A DNA stretch of 64,000 bases from Duganella sp. sic0402 (GTDB lineage Bacteria > Pseudomonadota > Gammaproteobacteria > Burkholderiales > Burkholderiaceae_D). The notes under the pieces are model-generated. The model had not been told where the DNA came from. It was given only the letters and a program-made list of their open reading frames with translations, and did not search any database. Position numbers and translations under genes: made by a program. The DNA is taken from the NCBI RefSeq assembly GCF_019219065.1, contig NZ_JAHUWK010000004.1, positions 372,001-436,000 on the forward strand, in the 5' to 3' direction. Shown here piece by piece: positions 50,548 to 59,558 of this stretch (positions are counted from its first letter, which is position 1; every line of letters starts with the position of its first letter).

Positions 50548-51849
50548 TTAGTCCCCGGCCAGCACCGGTTCGATCTGGCGGGTGGCCAGCACTTTGTCGA
50601 TGCGCAGGCCGTCCAGGTCCACTACCTCGAAATCCCAACCCTGCCAGTGGCAGCGGTCACTGGTGCGCGGGATGTCGCCCATCAGCAGCATCACCATGCC
50701 GCTCAGGGTGTTGTAGCGGCCACGTTCTTCTTCCGGCACGTCGCGCAGGCCCAGACGGTCTTTCAGTTCCGGGATCGGGATCAGGCCGTCCAGCAGCCAC
50801 GAACCGTCGTGGCGCTGCACTGCCCAGGATTCTTCCGGATGCGGCGTCTTGAATTCGCCGGTGATGGCTTCCATTACATCCTGCAGCGTGACGATGCCCA
50901 GCACTTCGCCGTATTCATCCACGATGAAGGCCAGTTGTGCGCCGGATTGCTTGAAGTGTTCCAGCAGCTCCATGCCGGTCAGCGACTCGGGTACGAATAC
51001 CGGTTCTTCCAGTTGCGCGGTCAGGTCCAGCTGATGGCCGTTCAGCGTCTGCATCAGCATCTGGCGCGCGCTGGCGACGCCCAGCACCTGGCGCCAGCCG
51101 TCGCGCAGCACCGGGAAGCGCGAGTGGGTGCTGGCGTTGAAGCGGCTCAGATTGACGGCCGGGTCTTCGTCGACGTCGAAGTAGATGATGTCGCGGCGCG
51201 GTATCATGAACGAGGCGATCTGGCGGTCGTCCAGGCGGAACAGCTTGCGCACCATCTGGTGCTCCTGTTCTTCGATGACACCGGAATCGGAACCTTCCTC
51301 CAGCATCAGGTGCAGCTCTTCCTCGGTCATCGCCTGCGGGCCGGTGTTACGCACGCCGAGCAGGCGCAGCACCAGCTGCGTCGAAGCCGACAGCAGGCGC
51401 ACGAATGGTCGGGCGATGATGGCCAGCAGCTGCATCGGGCGGGCGATCAGGCGGGCCAGCGGTTCGGGATTCAGCTGCGCCAGGCGCTTCGGCACCAGTT
51501 CGCCCAGCACAATGGAGAAATAGGTCAGGATCACCACGATCGACGCGGTGGCGGCGTTGTCGGCCCATTTTTCGGGGACGCCGTGGGACAGCATCCATTC
51601 GCCGAACGGGCGCGCCAGCGTGGCTTCACCGACGATACCATTCAGGACGCCGATGGAGGTGATGCCGATCTGGATGGTAGAGAGGAACTTCGTGGGATCT
51701 TCGCCCAGCTGCAGGGCTGCGCGGGCGCCGCTGTCGCCGCCCTCGGCCGCTTTGGCGAGGCGGGCCTTGCGGGCCGTCATCAGTGCGATTTCAGCCATGG
51801 CAAACAGGCCGTTGAGCAGAATTAACCCAAAAAGTATAGCAATTTCCAT
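50548..51849 (-). CDS. CNNM/CorC-HlyC family membrane protein
   Basis: 433 aa. N-terminal DUF21 membrane domain (three or four segments in residues 1-140, beginning MEIAILFGLILLNGLFAMAEIALMTARKARL). Two CBS domains (about 200-330, MIPRRDIIYFDVDE, RFPVLRDG, FIVDEYGEVLGIVTLQDVMEAI) and a C-terminal CorC_HlyC domain (SWLLDGLIPIPELKDRLGL, VVDLDGLRIDKVLA). Named hemolysin by history, but family members are linked to magnesium/cobalt transport or export. Confidence 0.9.
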   Translation of the reverse strand: MEIAILFGLILLNGLFAMAEIALMTARKARLAKAAEGGDSGARAALQLGEDPTKFLSTIQIGITSIGVLNGIVGEATLARPFGEWMLSHGVPEKWADNAATASIVVILTYFSIVLGELVPKRLAQLNPEPLARLIARPMQLLAIIARPFVRLLSASTQLVLRLLGVRNTGPQAMTEEELHLMLEEGSDSGVIEEQEHQMVRKLFRLDDRQIASFMIPRRDIIYFDVDEDPAVNLSRFNASTHSRFPVLRDGWRQVLGVASARQMLMQTLNGHQLDLTAQLEEPVFVPESLTGMELLEHFKQSGAQLAFIVDEYGEVLGIVTLQDVMEAITGEFKTPHPEESWAVQRHDGSWLLDGLIPIPELKDRLGLRDVPEEERGRYNTLSGMVMLLMGDIPRTSDRCHWQGWDFEVVDLDGLRIDKVLATRQIEPVLAGD

Positions 51850-51929
51850 TGAAGTGGCGCAGAGAGCGCGATGTTAGAAAGCGCCTATTCTATGTCAGAG
51901 TTCTTAAGAATTTATTTTTTTGGCCTTGC

Positions 51930-52874
51930 CTATATTTCCAGCACCAGATGGCCGGGCGCAGCGGCCCAGGAGACGCAGGTGCACATGCCGGTGGCGCGCA
52001 TGGCCGGCGTCAGGCAGATGTCGCGGTGCAGCGGCGCGCCGTGCAGCACCGGCGTGTAGCACTTGCCGCATTCGCCGCGCTGGCAGTCGTAGGAGACAAA
52101 GGCGTCGGCTGCCAGCAGGGCGTCAAGGATGGAGGTGCCGGGCTGGACTTCGATGGTCATCTCCGATAGTGACAGCTCTACCGTCAGTGGACCATCGTCC
52201 TGGCCGGTGCGCGCGCCGAAGCTTTCAAAGTGCATGGCAGATTGCGGCCAGCCCGCTTGCGCGCCGGCTTCGGCCAGAGCTTGCAGCAGCACAGCCGGGC
52301 CGCAGGAATACAGGCTGTCGCCCGCCGTGTACGGCCCCAGCACGGCGGCCAGGTCGGCGCGCCCATCCCGCTCCGACAGGTGCTGGATGATGGTGGCGTG
52401 CGGGATGGCGCGCAGTTCATCCAGCAGCACCAGCCGCTCGGCGCTGCGGGCCAGGTAGTGCAGCTCAAAGGGCTGGCCGGCCGCGCTGAGCGCGTGTGCC
52501 ATCGACACCAGCGGCGTGATGCCGATACCGCCCGCAATCAGCCGCACGCGTGGCCCTGCCGCTTCCAGCGGAAAGCTGTTGAACGGTCCACTCAGGTCGA
52601 TTTCGCTGCCGGTGCCATAGGCTTCGTGTAGGCAGCGCGAGCCGCCTTTGCCGGTTTCCTCGCGCTGCACGGCGATGCGGTAGGCGTGGGCCGGGCCGGC
52701 GGCGCCGACCAGCGAGTAGTGGCGTTCCATGGCTTCGCCGCCGGCGCCCTGGAAATGCAGCACGATGTGTGAGCCGGGCTGCCAGTCGGGCAGTGGCGCG
52801 CCGTCCTGGCGGCGGATCTGGAATTCCTTGACGGCGGGACCGTGCTCGATCACCTGCGAGATGATGTAGCGCAT
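51930..52874 (-). CDS. PDR/VanB-type flavin/2Fe-2S oxidoreductase
   Basis: 314 aa. FMN/FAD-binding barrel (WQPGSHIVLHF, RHYSLVG), NAD-binding domain (LIAGGIGITPLVSMAHAL, YSCGPAVLLQAL) and a C-terminal plant-type ferredoxin domain with cysteines in YDCQRGECGKCYTPVL and the distal CTCVSWA. This is the reductase of two-component aromatic oxygenases such as vanillate demethylase. No oxygenase subunit is adjacent; instead it follows a split-barrel flavin-binding gene by 4 bases. Confidence 0.9.
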   Translation of the reverse strand: MRYIISQVIEHGPAVKEFQIRRQDGAPLPDWQPGSHIVLHFQGAGGEAMERHYSLVGAAGPAHAYRIAVQREETGKGGSRCLHEAYGTGSEIDLSGPFNSFPLEAAGPRVRLIAGGIGITPLVSMAHALSAAGQPFELHYLARSAERLVLLDELRAIPHATIIQHLSERDGRADLAAVLGPYTAGDSLYSCGPAVLLQALAEAGAQAGWPQSAMHFESFGARTGQDDGPLTVELSLSEMTIEVQPGTSILDALLAADAFVSYDCQRGECGKCYTPVLHGAPLHRDICLTPAMRATGMCTCVSWAAAPGHLVLEI

Positions 52875-52878
52875 GATG

Positions 52879-53802
52879 TCAGCTCACCGCCGGGTTGAAT
52901 GGCGACGCGTCCAGGTATTCCCACTCCAGCTTTTGCGGTGTGTCGCGCAGGATCCAGCGCTCCACCTTGAATTCCCAATAGCGCTTGGTGCCGCCGGTTT
53001 CATTGTGCGGATCGTCCTGGTGCCACAGCACTTTAGCGGTGCCGGTCAGTTGCAGCAGCTGGCCGTTGGCAAAGTCGGGAATGCACAGGCCGGCGTGCGG
53101 ATCGATATGGAAATTGCCTAGCGTGTTGAACAGGCTGTTGCCGTCGTAGTCGGGAATGCGCAGCGTGCTGTCATCCACCTGATGGATGAAGCCGGGCTTG
53201 CCGCCACGGTGCGAGGCGTCGGCGCCGCTGCTGGCGTGGCGGCTGGCCAGAAACAGTGTATCGGCCTGCTGGATGAGGTTTTCCACCGTGCCGCGCAGCA
53301 CCGTGCCGTGCGCGGTCTGTACCGGCAGCAGTGGTTCGCCCAGCGCGCGCAACTGGCGGCGCTGGATGTATTTGGGGCAGTTCGGGTAGGCCTCGCGGAT
53401 GGCGACTTCGGCGCCGCGCTTGTCGAGCCGGTTCAGCATGCCGTTGACGCGGTAGCGGCGGCGCGAGCCGAGTTCGATGAACAGCATGCCCAGGTCCTGA
53501 TTGGAGGCGAGGTTATTCCACAGCGGATCTGAGTGGTCACGTTCCTTGTCCGGCACGTCGATGATGATCGAGCTGCCGTCTTCGGTGTGCAAAAAACCCG
53601 GTTTGCCGAACAGCAGCGAGGCCCAGACCTTGCCCTGCGCGTCCACGCTGCCCAGCACCGCCATGAACTGCTTGGCGATGAACGGGCGGGCGCCGGCGAT
53701 GACCCGGTCGGACAACACCACGATGTTGCGGTCGGCAATCGCCGTTTCGCCGGCGAGCCGTTGCGCCTCGCGTTCGCCTGGGTGGAAACTGCTGTCTTCC
53801 AT
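52879..53802 (-). CDS. Pyridoxamine 5'-phosphate oxidase-family (split-barrel) protein
   Basis: 307 aa from MEDSSFHPGE (AGAAAAC upstream; the upstream frame is open but not family-like). It contains two split-barrel units: RPFIAKQFMAVLGSVDAQGKVWASLLFGKPGFL and DTLFLASRHASSG ... RGGKPGFIHQVDDSTLRIPDYDGNSLFNTLGNFHIDPHAGLCIPDF. The latter is a flavin-binding signature. Genes of this kind are regularly encoded before PDR/VanB reductases, as here. Activity unknown. Divergent from a LysR regulator gene. Confidence 0.85.
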   Translation of the reverse strand: MEDSSFHPGEREAQRLAGETAIADRNIVVLSDRVIAGARPFIAKQFMAVLGSVDAQGKVWASLLFGKPGFLHTEDGSSIIIDVPDKERDHSDPLWNNLASNQDLGMLFIELGSRRRYRVNGMLNRLDKRGAEVAIREAYPNCPKYIQRRQLRALGEPLLPVQTAHGTVLRGTVENLIQQADTLFLASRHASSGADASHRGGKPGFIHQVDDSTLRIPDYDGNSLFNTLGNFHIDPHAGLCIPDFANGQLLQLTGTAKVLWHQDDPHNETGGTKRYWEFKVERWILRDTPQKLEWEYLDASPFNPAVS

Positions 53803-53918
53803 GGTTTTCTCCGTCGTCGGCCTGGCCGAATAAATTGCTGTAGCGTGCATTCTGCGCAATAATCCGGCAAACAAGAATAGCCGCCCAACGCAAGTCACTG
53901 TTTCGCCTGGAGTAATAA

Positions 53919-54818
53919 ATGGATCAATTTCACCTGATGACGGTGTTTGTCGCCGCTGGTGAGGAAGAGAGTTTTGCCGCCGCCGCGCGCCGCCTGGGCT
54001 TGTCGCCGGCCGCGATTACCCGCGCGATTTCGGCGCTGGAGGAGCAGCTGGGCGTCAAGCTGCTGGCGCGCACCACGCGCAATGTACGGCTGACCGAGGC
54101 GGGGCGGCGCTATCTGGACGACAGCCGTAACATCCTGTCCAGCATCGCCGAGGCGAACCAGGCCGCCACCGGCATCAATGCTTCGCCCAAAGGGAATCTG
54201 TCGGTGACCACCTCGGTGCTGTTTGGCAAAGCGTTTGTCATGCCCTGCATCGTGCGCTTCCTGGCGGCCTACCCGGAGGTCGAGGTGTCGGCCTATTTCC
54301 TCGACCGGGTGGTGAATATGGTTGACGAGGGCATCGACGTGGCGGTGCGCATCGGCCATTTGCCAGACTCCGGCCTGAAGGCGCTGCGGGTAGGACAGGT
54401 GCGGCGGGTGCTGTGCGCCTCGCCGGAGTACCTGGCCAGGCATGGCGTGCCGCAGCACCCGGCCGACCTGCTAAGGCACGCGATTATTGCGGCCAGCGGC
54501 ATTTCGCCACGCGTTGAATGGAAGTTTGGTGCGGTGGACGATCCGACCATGGTGCGCATGCGGCCACGGCTGATGGTGACCAGCAATGACTCGGCCATGG
54601 ACGCGGCGCTGGCCGGTGTGGGCATCTGCCGCCTGCTGTCCTACCAGATCGCTGATGAGCTGGCGGCCGGACGGCTGAAAATCATCCTTGCCGAGTATGA
54701 GGAATCGCCATGGCCGGTGCATGTACTGCACCGGGAGAGCAAGTTCGGCTCGTCCAAAGTGCGCAATTTTATCGACTTGCTGGCGGACCACCTGCGCACG
54801 CATCCGCACCTGAATTGA
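53919..54818 (+). CDS. LysR-family transcriptional regulator
   Basis: 299 aa. HTH AAGEEESFAAAARRLGLSPAAITRAISALEEQLG. Effector domain typical of the CrgA/YafC-type group: SPKGNLSVTTSVLFGKAFVMPCIVRFLAAYPEVEVSAYFLDRVVNMVDEGIDVAVRIG and RVLCASPEYLARHG. Divergent from the PPOX-reductase operon (116-base gap) and followed by a palindrome and dsrE-like gene, so it could control either side. Confidence 0.88.
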   Translation: MDQFHLMTVFVAAGEEESFAAAARRLGLSPAAITRAISALEEQLGVKLLARTTRNVRLTEAGRRYLDDSRNILSSIAEANQAATGINASPKGNLSVTTSVLFGKAFVMPCIVRFLAAYPEVEVSAYFLDRVVNMVDEGIDVAVRIGHLPDSGLKALRVGQVRRVLCASPEYLARHGVPQHPADLLRHAIIAASGISPRVEWKFGAVDDPTMVRMRPRLMVTSNDSAMDAALAGVGICRLLSYQIADELAAGRLKIILAEYEESPWPVHVLHRESKFGSSKVRNFIDLLADHLRTHPHLN

Positions 54819-54827
54819 CACCGTAGT

Positions 54828-54844
54828 ATTTCGCTGTGCGAAAT
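54828..54844. promoter_or_regulatory. Palindrome upstream of the DsrE-like gene
   Basis: ATTTCGC-TGT-GCGAAAT, perfect 7-base arms, 10 bases after the LysR gene stop. It has T-N11-A form, the LysR-box pattern, and a half-site (TTTCGTG) recurs near 54870. A possible site for the neighbouring LysR protein, or part of an mRNA 3' hairpin. Confidence 0.4.
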
Positions 54845-54932
54845 GATGAATTGTTTCTAGCATTATTTATTTCGTGTAACTCAGTGCCTAGAATGGCCTC
54901 ATTCATTCACCTGAGACCGAAAGGAAACCATC

Positions 54933-55307
54933 ATGAAAGTAGCGATCATCATTCTGTCCGACCCTAAATCCGGCGGCGACGACGCACTGGGCCGCATGTT
55001 CAACGGCCTGGCCGCCGCCTATGATTTTAAGCAGAAGGGCATCGAAGTCGGCATCTACTTCCAGGGCGCCGCCACCCGCTGGCCGGGCGTGCTGGCCTCG
55101 GAACAGCATCCTATCCACGCGCTGTACAAAGGCGTTGAAGACAAGGTGGTCGGCATTTCCTGCGGCTGCGCCGATGTGTTCGGCGCCCGCGAGGAAGTGG
55201 AAAAAGCCGGCTTCGACCTGATCACCGATAACAGCGTGCCAGGCACTTCCGGCCTGCCCAGCATCGCGCAGATTTCGGCTGACGGCTACACCGTCTTCAC
55301 CTTCTAA
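54933..55307 (+). CDS. DsrE-family protein
   Basis: 124 aa, a single DsrE/F-like domain: [50 protein letters not shown], then [25 protein letters not shown] Cys-Gly-Cys (residues about 77-79) sits where sulfur-relay members carry their active cysteine. Could act as a small sulfur carrier; unproven. AAAGGAAA precedes the start. The alpha/beta hydrolase gene follows 89 bases later. Confidence 0.75.
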   Translation: MKVAIIILSDPKSGGDDALGRMFNGLAAAYDFKQKGIEVGIYFQGAATRWPGVLASEQHPIHALYKGVEDKVVGISCGCADVFGAREEVEKAGFDLITDNSVPGTSGLPSIAQISADGYTVFTF

Positions 55308-55396
55308 GCCAGACCACGAAAACGCTGTGGCTCTGCGCCGGCATGCTGTGCTGCACAGCGCCATCGTGCGAAAAAACTAATCAGAGAGGAATCACC

Positions 55397-56365
55397 ATGA
55401 AAACTACCCGCATACTCGCCGCGCTAAGCCTGGCCGTGCTGGTGCACGCCGCACCTGTCGCCAGCGCCAAGGACGCGGTCAACGTCGCCAGCACCGCCAC
55501 CGTGGAATACCGCACCGTCAAGGTCGACGGCGTCAATGTGTTCTACCGCGAAGCCGGTCCGAAGAACGCGCCGGTGCTGCTGCTGCTGCACGGTTTCCCG
55601 ACCTCGTCGCAGATGTTCCGCAACCTGATCCCGCAACTGGCCGACCGTTATCGCGTGATCGCCCCGGACTATCCAGGCTATGGCCAGAGCGATATGCCGC
55701 CGATGGACAAGTTCACCTACAGCTTCGACAACCTGGCCAAGGTGATCGACAAGTTCACCGAGCAGCTGGGCCTGACCCGATACGCGCTGTACGTACAAGA
55801 CTACGGCGCACCGATCGGCTACCGCATTGCCCACGCCCATCCGGAACGCGTGACCGCAATCGTGGTACAGAACGGTAACGCCTATGACGAAGGCATCGCC
55901 AACGATTTCTGGGACCCCGCCCGTGCGTACTGGAAGGATAAAACGGTGGCCAATGGCGACAAGCTGCGTCCACTGTTCGAACTGCCAGCGACCAAGTGGC
56001 AGTACAGCGAAGGCGCGCGCAATATCGCCCGCGTCAGCCCGGACCCGGCGATTCTCGACCAGGCGTATATGGACCGGCCAGGCAACAAGGATATCCAGCT
56101 GGAGATGTTTTACAGCTACGGCACCAATCCTGGCCACTATCCGGAATGGCAGGCTTATTTCCGTAAATACCAGCCGCCGATGCTGATCGTCTGGGGCAAG
56201 AACGACAAGATCTTCCCGCCAGCCGGCGCCCATCCTTATCTGCGCGATCTGCCGAAGGCCGAGCTGCATCTGCTGGACACCGGCCACTTCGCGCTGGAAG
56301 AGGATAGCCAGGTGATTGCCGGCTACATCCGCAACTTCATGGCGAAGAACGTCAAGGCCAAATAA
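55397..56365 (+). CDS. Exported alpha/beta hydrolase (epoxide hydrolase / dehalogenase-like)
   Basis: 322 aa from [24 protein letters not shown], a Sec signal peptide. The fold is clear: [17 protein letters not shown] (oxyanion HG), DYPGYGQSD, then [22 protein letters not shown] where the nucleophile elbow reads Gln-Asp-Tyr-Gly, so the nucleophile is Asp as in epoxide hydrolases and haloalkane dehalogenases. The acid/base residues are in WGKNDKIFP and DTGHFALEE (His). Substrate unknown. Ends 3 bases from the convergent TetR gene. Confidence 0.85.
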   Translation: MKTTRILAALSLAVLVHAAPVASAKDAVNVASTATVEYRTVKVDGVNVFYREAGPKNAPVLLLLHGFPTSSQMFRNLIPQLADRYRVIAPDYPGYGQSDMPPMDKFTYSFDNLAKVIDKFTEQLGLTRYALYVQDYGAPIGYRIAHAHPERVTAIVVQNGNAYDEGIANDFWDPARAYWKDKTVANGDKLRPLFELPATKWQYSEGARNIARVSPDPAILDQAYMDRPGNKDIQLEMFYSYGTNPGHYPEWQAYFRKYQPPMLIVWGKNDKIFPPAGAHPYLRDLPKAELHLLDTGHFALEEDSQVIAGYIRNFMAKNVKAK

Positions 56366-56368
56366 GTA

Positions 56369-57007
56369 TCAGGCCGGCCGCGCCAGCTCTGCTTGCAGCG
56401 CGGCAAACAGGATGTCCATGCCCGTGTGGTAGATGCCGTCGATTTCGCTGACGCGCAGGAAGGGCATGGCGGCTGTGATGAGGGGGAATTCCGGCTGGTC
56501 GAAATTTTCCAGGATGATCGGCGTCGCGTCCGGCTGTTGGGCGCGGCTGCCAACTTCCGCCAGTCCCGCGCCGGCAGTGAAGTTGGCCATCATCCGGTAG
56601 TAGCGCGCGCTTTGCGCCGGGCTCAGGCCCGCGTCGTGAAAGTGCTGTAGCAGCTGTTCGTAAAATTGCAGTGAAATCTGGGTGCGGAAGCGGCGCGATA
56701 CCATGGCCAGGTAGGCGTGCGGATGCTCGATCGCCATCAGGCGCAGGCCGTCGAACGTGGCGCGCACGCGTTGCAGCGGCGCGCCCTCAGCCGCCAGCTT
56801 GGCGCTGACTTCCTCGAGTGCGATATCCAGTATGCCATCCAGCAGTTCCGCCTTGTTGCGGAAGTAGTGATAAAGGGCCATGGCTTCGACGCCCAGCTCG
56901 CTGCCGAGCTTGCGCATGCTGAGCTGGTCGGTGCCATGTTGGTCTATCATATTGAGCGCCACTTGGGCGATGCGCTGACGGTCCAGCGGTTCAGTCTTGT
57001 TTTTCAC
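56369..57007 (-). CDS. TetR/AcrR-family regulator
   Basis: 212 aa. N-terminal HTH: RIAQVALNMIDQHGTDQLSMRKLGSELGVEAMALYHYFRNKAELLDGIL. The C-terminal TetR_C-like region contains MAIEHPHAYLAMVSRRFR and is typical of tetracycline-repressor-like C-terminal domains. Divergent from the acetyltransferase gene, with only 25 bases between starts. The TTTACA-type operators at 57844 are not found at its own start, so they may belong to another TetR. Confidence 0.88.
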   Translation of the reverse strand: MKNKTEPLDRQRIAQVALNMIDQHGTDQLSMRKLGSELGVEAMALYHYFRNKAELLDGILDIALEEVSAKLAAEGAPLQRVRATFDGLRLMAIEHPHAYLAMVSRRFRTQISLQFYEQLLQHFHDAGLSPAQSARYYRMMANFTAGAGLAEVGSRAQQPDATPIILENFDQPEFPLITAAMPFLRVSEIDGIYHTGMDILFAALQAELARPA

Positions 57008-57032
57008 GCTCTTTTTTAGCCTTTATTTCAAT

Positions 57033-57842
57033 ATGCCTACGCATTATCGCACTGGAACCGAAACCATAGAAATAGCGGCGCGGCGCCACTTCTTCGCCGC
57101 CGCGCCGGACGCGTTTGGATGCTGCATCATGGACTTGCCGGGCACGCCGGCCACGCTGCTGAGCGTGCTGGCCATGCCGTCGCCGACCATGAACCGCGTA
57201 CTCGGCCTGCCGGGCGATGCGCCGCTATCGGCAGCCGCCCTGGCGCAGATCCGCCAGGTGTTCAGGGAACGCGGAATTCCACACTTCTGGCTGCACGCCT
57301 GGAATACGCCGGACAGCAGTGTGCTGCATGAGAGTCTGCTGGCGCTGGGTTGCCAGCGCAAGGGCGCCTGGGCCAAGTTCGAACGCGGCCTGGAAGACCT
57401 GCCCGCGCTGGCGGCGGAATTTCCATACAGCCTGCGGCTTGCGAGGGCAGACGAGTACGGCGTGGCCGGGCAGATCCTGGCCGACAGTTTCAGCATGCCG
57501 CTGCTGGTGCCCTGGATGGAAGGATTGGCCGGGCGGCCCGAGTGGCAGGTGTTTTTCGCCTGTGACGATGAAGGCACGCCGGTCGCCACCGGCACCTTGC
57601 TGATCGACGGTAAGGACGCCTGGCTGGGCATGGGCGGCACCTTGCAGGTCGCGCAGCGGCGCGGCTGCCAACAAGCCATGCTGGCGCTGCGGCTGGCGGC
57701 GGCCAAGGCGGCCGGTTGCGTCATGGTCAGTGTCGAGGCCGAGGCGCCAGAGCCGGGGCAGGCCGGTTCTTCAGCGAAAAACATCCTGCGCGCGGGCTTC
57801 CGGCAGATCGGTACACGTCAGAACTACCTTTGCCAGAGCTGA
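57033..57842 (+). CDS. GNAT-family N-acetyltransferase
   Basis: 269 aa from MPTHYRTGTE. The C-terminal acetyltransferase domain (about 145-265) shows PVATGTLLIDGKDAWLGMGGTLQVAQRRGCQQAMLALRLAAAKAAG, with the acetyl-CoA pyrophosphate loop in modified form (Q-RRG-Q). The N-terminal half (FWLHAWNTPDSSVLHESLLALGCQRKGAWAKFER) is a degenerate GNAT-like domain. Substrate unknown. It starts 25 bases from the divergent TetR gene. Confidence 0.75.
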   Translation: MPTHYRTGTETIEIAARRHFFAAAPDAFGCCIMDLPGTPATLLSVLAMPSPTMNRVLGLPGDAPLSAAALAQIRQVFRERGIPHFWLHAWNTPDSSVLHESLLALGCQRKGAWAKFERGLEDLPALAAEFPYSLRLARADEYGVAGQILADSFSMPLLVPWMEGLAGRPEWQVFFACDDEGTPVATGTLLIDGKDAWLGMGGTLQVAQRRGCQQAMLALRLAAAKAAGCVMVSVEAEAPEPGQAGSSAKNILRAGFRQIGTRQNYLCQS

Positions 57843-57843
57843 C

Positions 57844-57893
57844 TTTACAGTGTAAATGTAAACGTGTATTCTGCTTGGCTTTACAATGTAAAG
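57844..57893 (+). promoter_or_regulatory. Promoter with twin TTTACA-N-TGTAAA operators
   Basis: Two perfect palindromes: TTTACA-G-TGTAAA (57844-57856) and CTTTACA-A-TGTAAAG (57879-57893), centres 36 bases apart. The first contains the -35 TTTACA; 17 bases on is TATTCT (57867-57872) as -10. The second falls just after the expected transcription start. Such paired TTTACA-N-TGTAAA sites are typical TetR-family operators. Confidence 0.7.
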
Positions 57894-57905
57894 CACGGAG
57901 GAGTA

Positions 57906-58910
57906 ATGGATCGTCGTAATTTTCTGGCCGCCAGCGTGGTGACTGTGGCGGGCGGCACCGTGGCGAATACTGCCGCCGCTGCCTCGAATGGCGCCACCGC
58001 CACCCAGCCGGACGGCATCAATCCGGTTGGCATCCGCACCGCCGGCATCAAGATGGTGCCGGTGATGGGCGGTAAATATAAGGTGTGGACCAAGAAAGTC
58101 GGCAGCGGCCCGGTCAAGGTCCTGCTGCTGCATGGCGGTCCGGGCTTCACCCATGAATACCTGGAAGCGATGGAGTCCTTCCTGCCGCAAGCCGGCATCG
58201 AGATGTATTACTACGACCAGCTAGGCTGCGGCAATTCCGATCAGCCGGACGATGCGTCGCTGTGGACGCTGCCGCGCTACCTGGAGGAGTTGGAAGAGGT
58301 GCGCGAGGGCCTGGGCCTGGACAACTTCGTGCTGTACGGCCACTCGTGGGGCGGCGTGCTGGGCATCGAGTATGCGCTGACGCACCAGCGCCACCTGCGC
58401 GGCCTGGTGATTTCGAATATGACCGCCGGCATGCAGTCGCTGCTGCAACACCTGGACACCATCAAGCGGCAGCTGCCGCCAGCCTCGCTGGCCAAGCTGC
58501 TGGCGCTGGAAGCCAAGGAGGCCTATGACACGCCGGAATACCAGCAGATCATGATGGAAGACCTGTATCCGAAGGTCATCTGCCGTTTGACGCCATGGCC
58601 GGAGCCGGTCGAGCGCGCCTTCCGTCACGCCAACCAGAACATCTACCACCAGATGCAGGGCAAGAGCGAGTTCCTGATGACCGGCAACCTGAAGGATTGG
58701 GAACGCTGGGACCGCCTGCACGACATCAAGGTGAAGACGCTGACCATGGGCTCCCGCTACGATGAAATGAATCCGGAAGACATCAAGAAAATGGCGCGCA
58801 TGATGCCGAACGCCCGCGCCGCCATCTGTGAACAGGGTAGCCATCTGGCGATGTGGGATGCCCAGGCGGATTATTTTGGCCATCTGCTGAAGTTTCTGAA
58901 GTCCGTTTGA
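57906..58910 (+). CDS. Tat-exported proline iminopeptidase-like alpha/beta hydrolase
   Basis: 334 aa from MDRRNFLAASVVTVAGG, with a twin-arginine motif (RRNFL) followed by a hydrophobic stretch and AAA cleavage region. S33 family features: LLLHGGPGFTHEYLEAM (HGGPG), DQLGCGNSDQP, nucleophile elbow GHSWGGVLGIEYAL (Ser), acid region MGSRYDEMNPED and EQGSHLAMWD (His). The family removes N-terminal proline or cleaves related small substrates. GGAGG precedes the start, and twin TetR-type operators control it. The 3' end lies 5 bases from a Fur box. Confidence 0.88.
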   Translation: MDRRNFLAASVVTVAGGTVANTAAAASNGATATQPDGINPVGIRTAGIKMVPVMGGKYKVWTKKVGSGPVKVLLLHGGPGFTHEYLEAMESFLPQAGIEMYYYDQLGCGNSDQPDDASLWTLPRYLEELEEVREGLGLDNFVLYGHSWGGVLGIEYALTHQRHLRGLVISNMTAGMQSLLQHLDTIKRQLPPASLAKLLALEAKEAYDTPEYQQIMMEDLYPKVICRLTPWPEPVERAFRHANQNIYHQMQGKSEFLMTGNLKDWERWDRLHDIKVKTLTMGSRYDEMNPEDIKKMARMMPNARAAICEQGSHLAMWDAQADYFGHLLKFLKSV

Positions 58911-58914
58911 ATGA

Positions 58915-58933
58915 TATAATGAGAATCATTTTC
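58915..58933 (+). promoter_or_regulatory. Fur box upstream of the third fecI
   Basis: TATAATGAGAATCATTTTC, 16 of 19 to the Fur consensus, the best of the three in the window. Ends 19 bases before the GTG start of the sigma factor gene. Confidence 0.8.
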
Positions 58934-58952
58934 ATTCAGTGCGGATCAACGG

Positions 58953-59558
58953 GTGCCTGTCTCCGGCAATCAACAGCTTAAGCAACGCCAACTGACAAGC
59001 GATACGCTGACCAGCCTCTACCAGCGCTGGCGCTTGCCGCTGCTGCGCCTGCTGCAGCGGCGCACCGGCAACCGCGATCTGGCGGAGGACGCCACGCACG
59101 ATGTGTTTGTTCGCCTGGCCGCGTCGGGCAGGGCACTGGCGCCGGCCGAAGAGGCGCCGTATCTCGCCACCTCCGCGCGCAACGCGGCCACCGACCAGTG
59201 GCGCCGCAGCGATGACGCCGACGTGGTGTCGATGGACGCGGTGGCGCAGGAGCTGAACGGCTTGCCGGACCAGCCGCAATCCGAACCGCAGCATATTGCC
59301 GAGCAGCGGCAGCGCATCGCCCGGCTGAATGACGCGGTCGCCGAACTGCCGGAGCGCCAGCGCCAGGCTTTTCTGCTGAACCGCATCGATGGGCTGACGC
59401 ACGACGAGGTGGCTGAGGCGATGGGGATTTCGGCGCGCATGGTGTCCAAGCACCTGAGCCGGGCGATGGCGTATTGCCAGTTGCGCGTCAATTACGGCAG
59501 CGTCGAGCAGATGGCGCGCCTGCACCTGAACGATGACGCAACCGAGGATGCTGCATGA
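58953..59558 (+). CDS. fecI: FecI-type ECF sigma factor (no adjacent receptor)
   Basis: 201 aa from a GTG. Region 2: TLTSLYQRWRLPLLRLLQRRTGNRDLAEDATHDVFVRLA, with ATSARNAATDQWRRS. Region 4: LNDAVAELPERQRQAFLLNRIDGLTHDEVAEAMGISARMVSKHLSRAMAYC. It overlaps fecR by ATGA. Its C-terminus is about 20 residues longer than in the other two sigma factors here. Iron control by the Fur box upstream is likely. Confidence 0.9.
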   Translation: MPVSGNQQLKQRQLTSDTLTSLYQRWRLPLLRLLQRRTGNRDLAEDATHDVFVRLAASGRALAPAEEAPYLATSARNAATDQWRRSDDADVVSMDAVAQELNGLPDQPQSEPQHIAEQRQRIARLNDAVAELPERQRQAFLLNRIDGLTHDEVAEAMGISARMVSKHLSRAMAYCQLRVNYGSVEQMARLHLNDDATEDAA

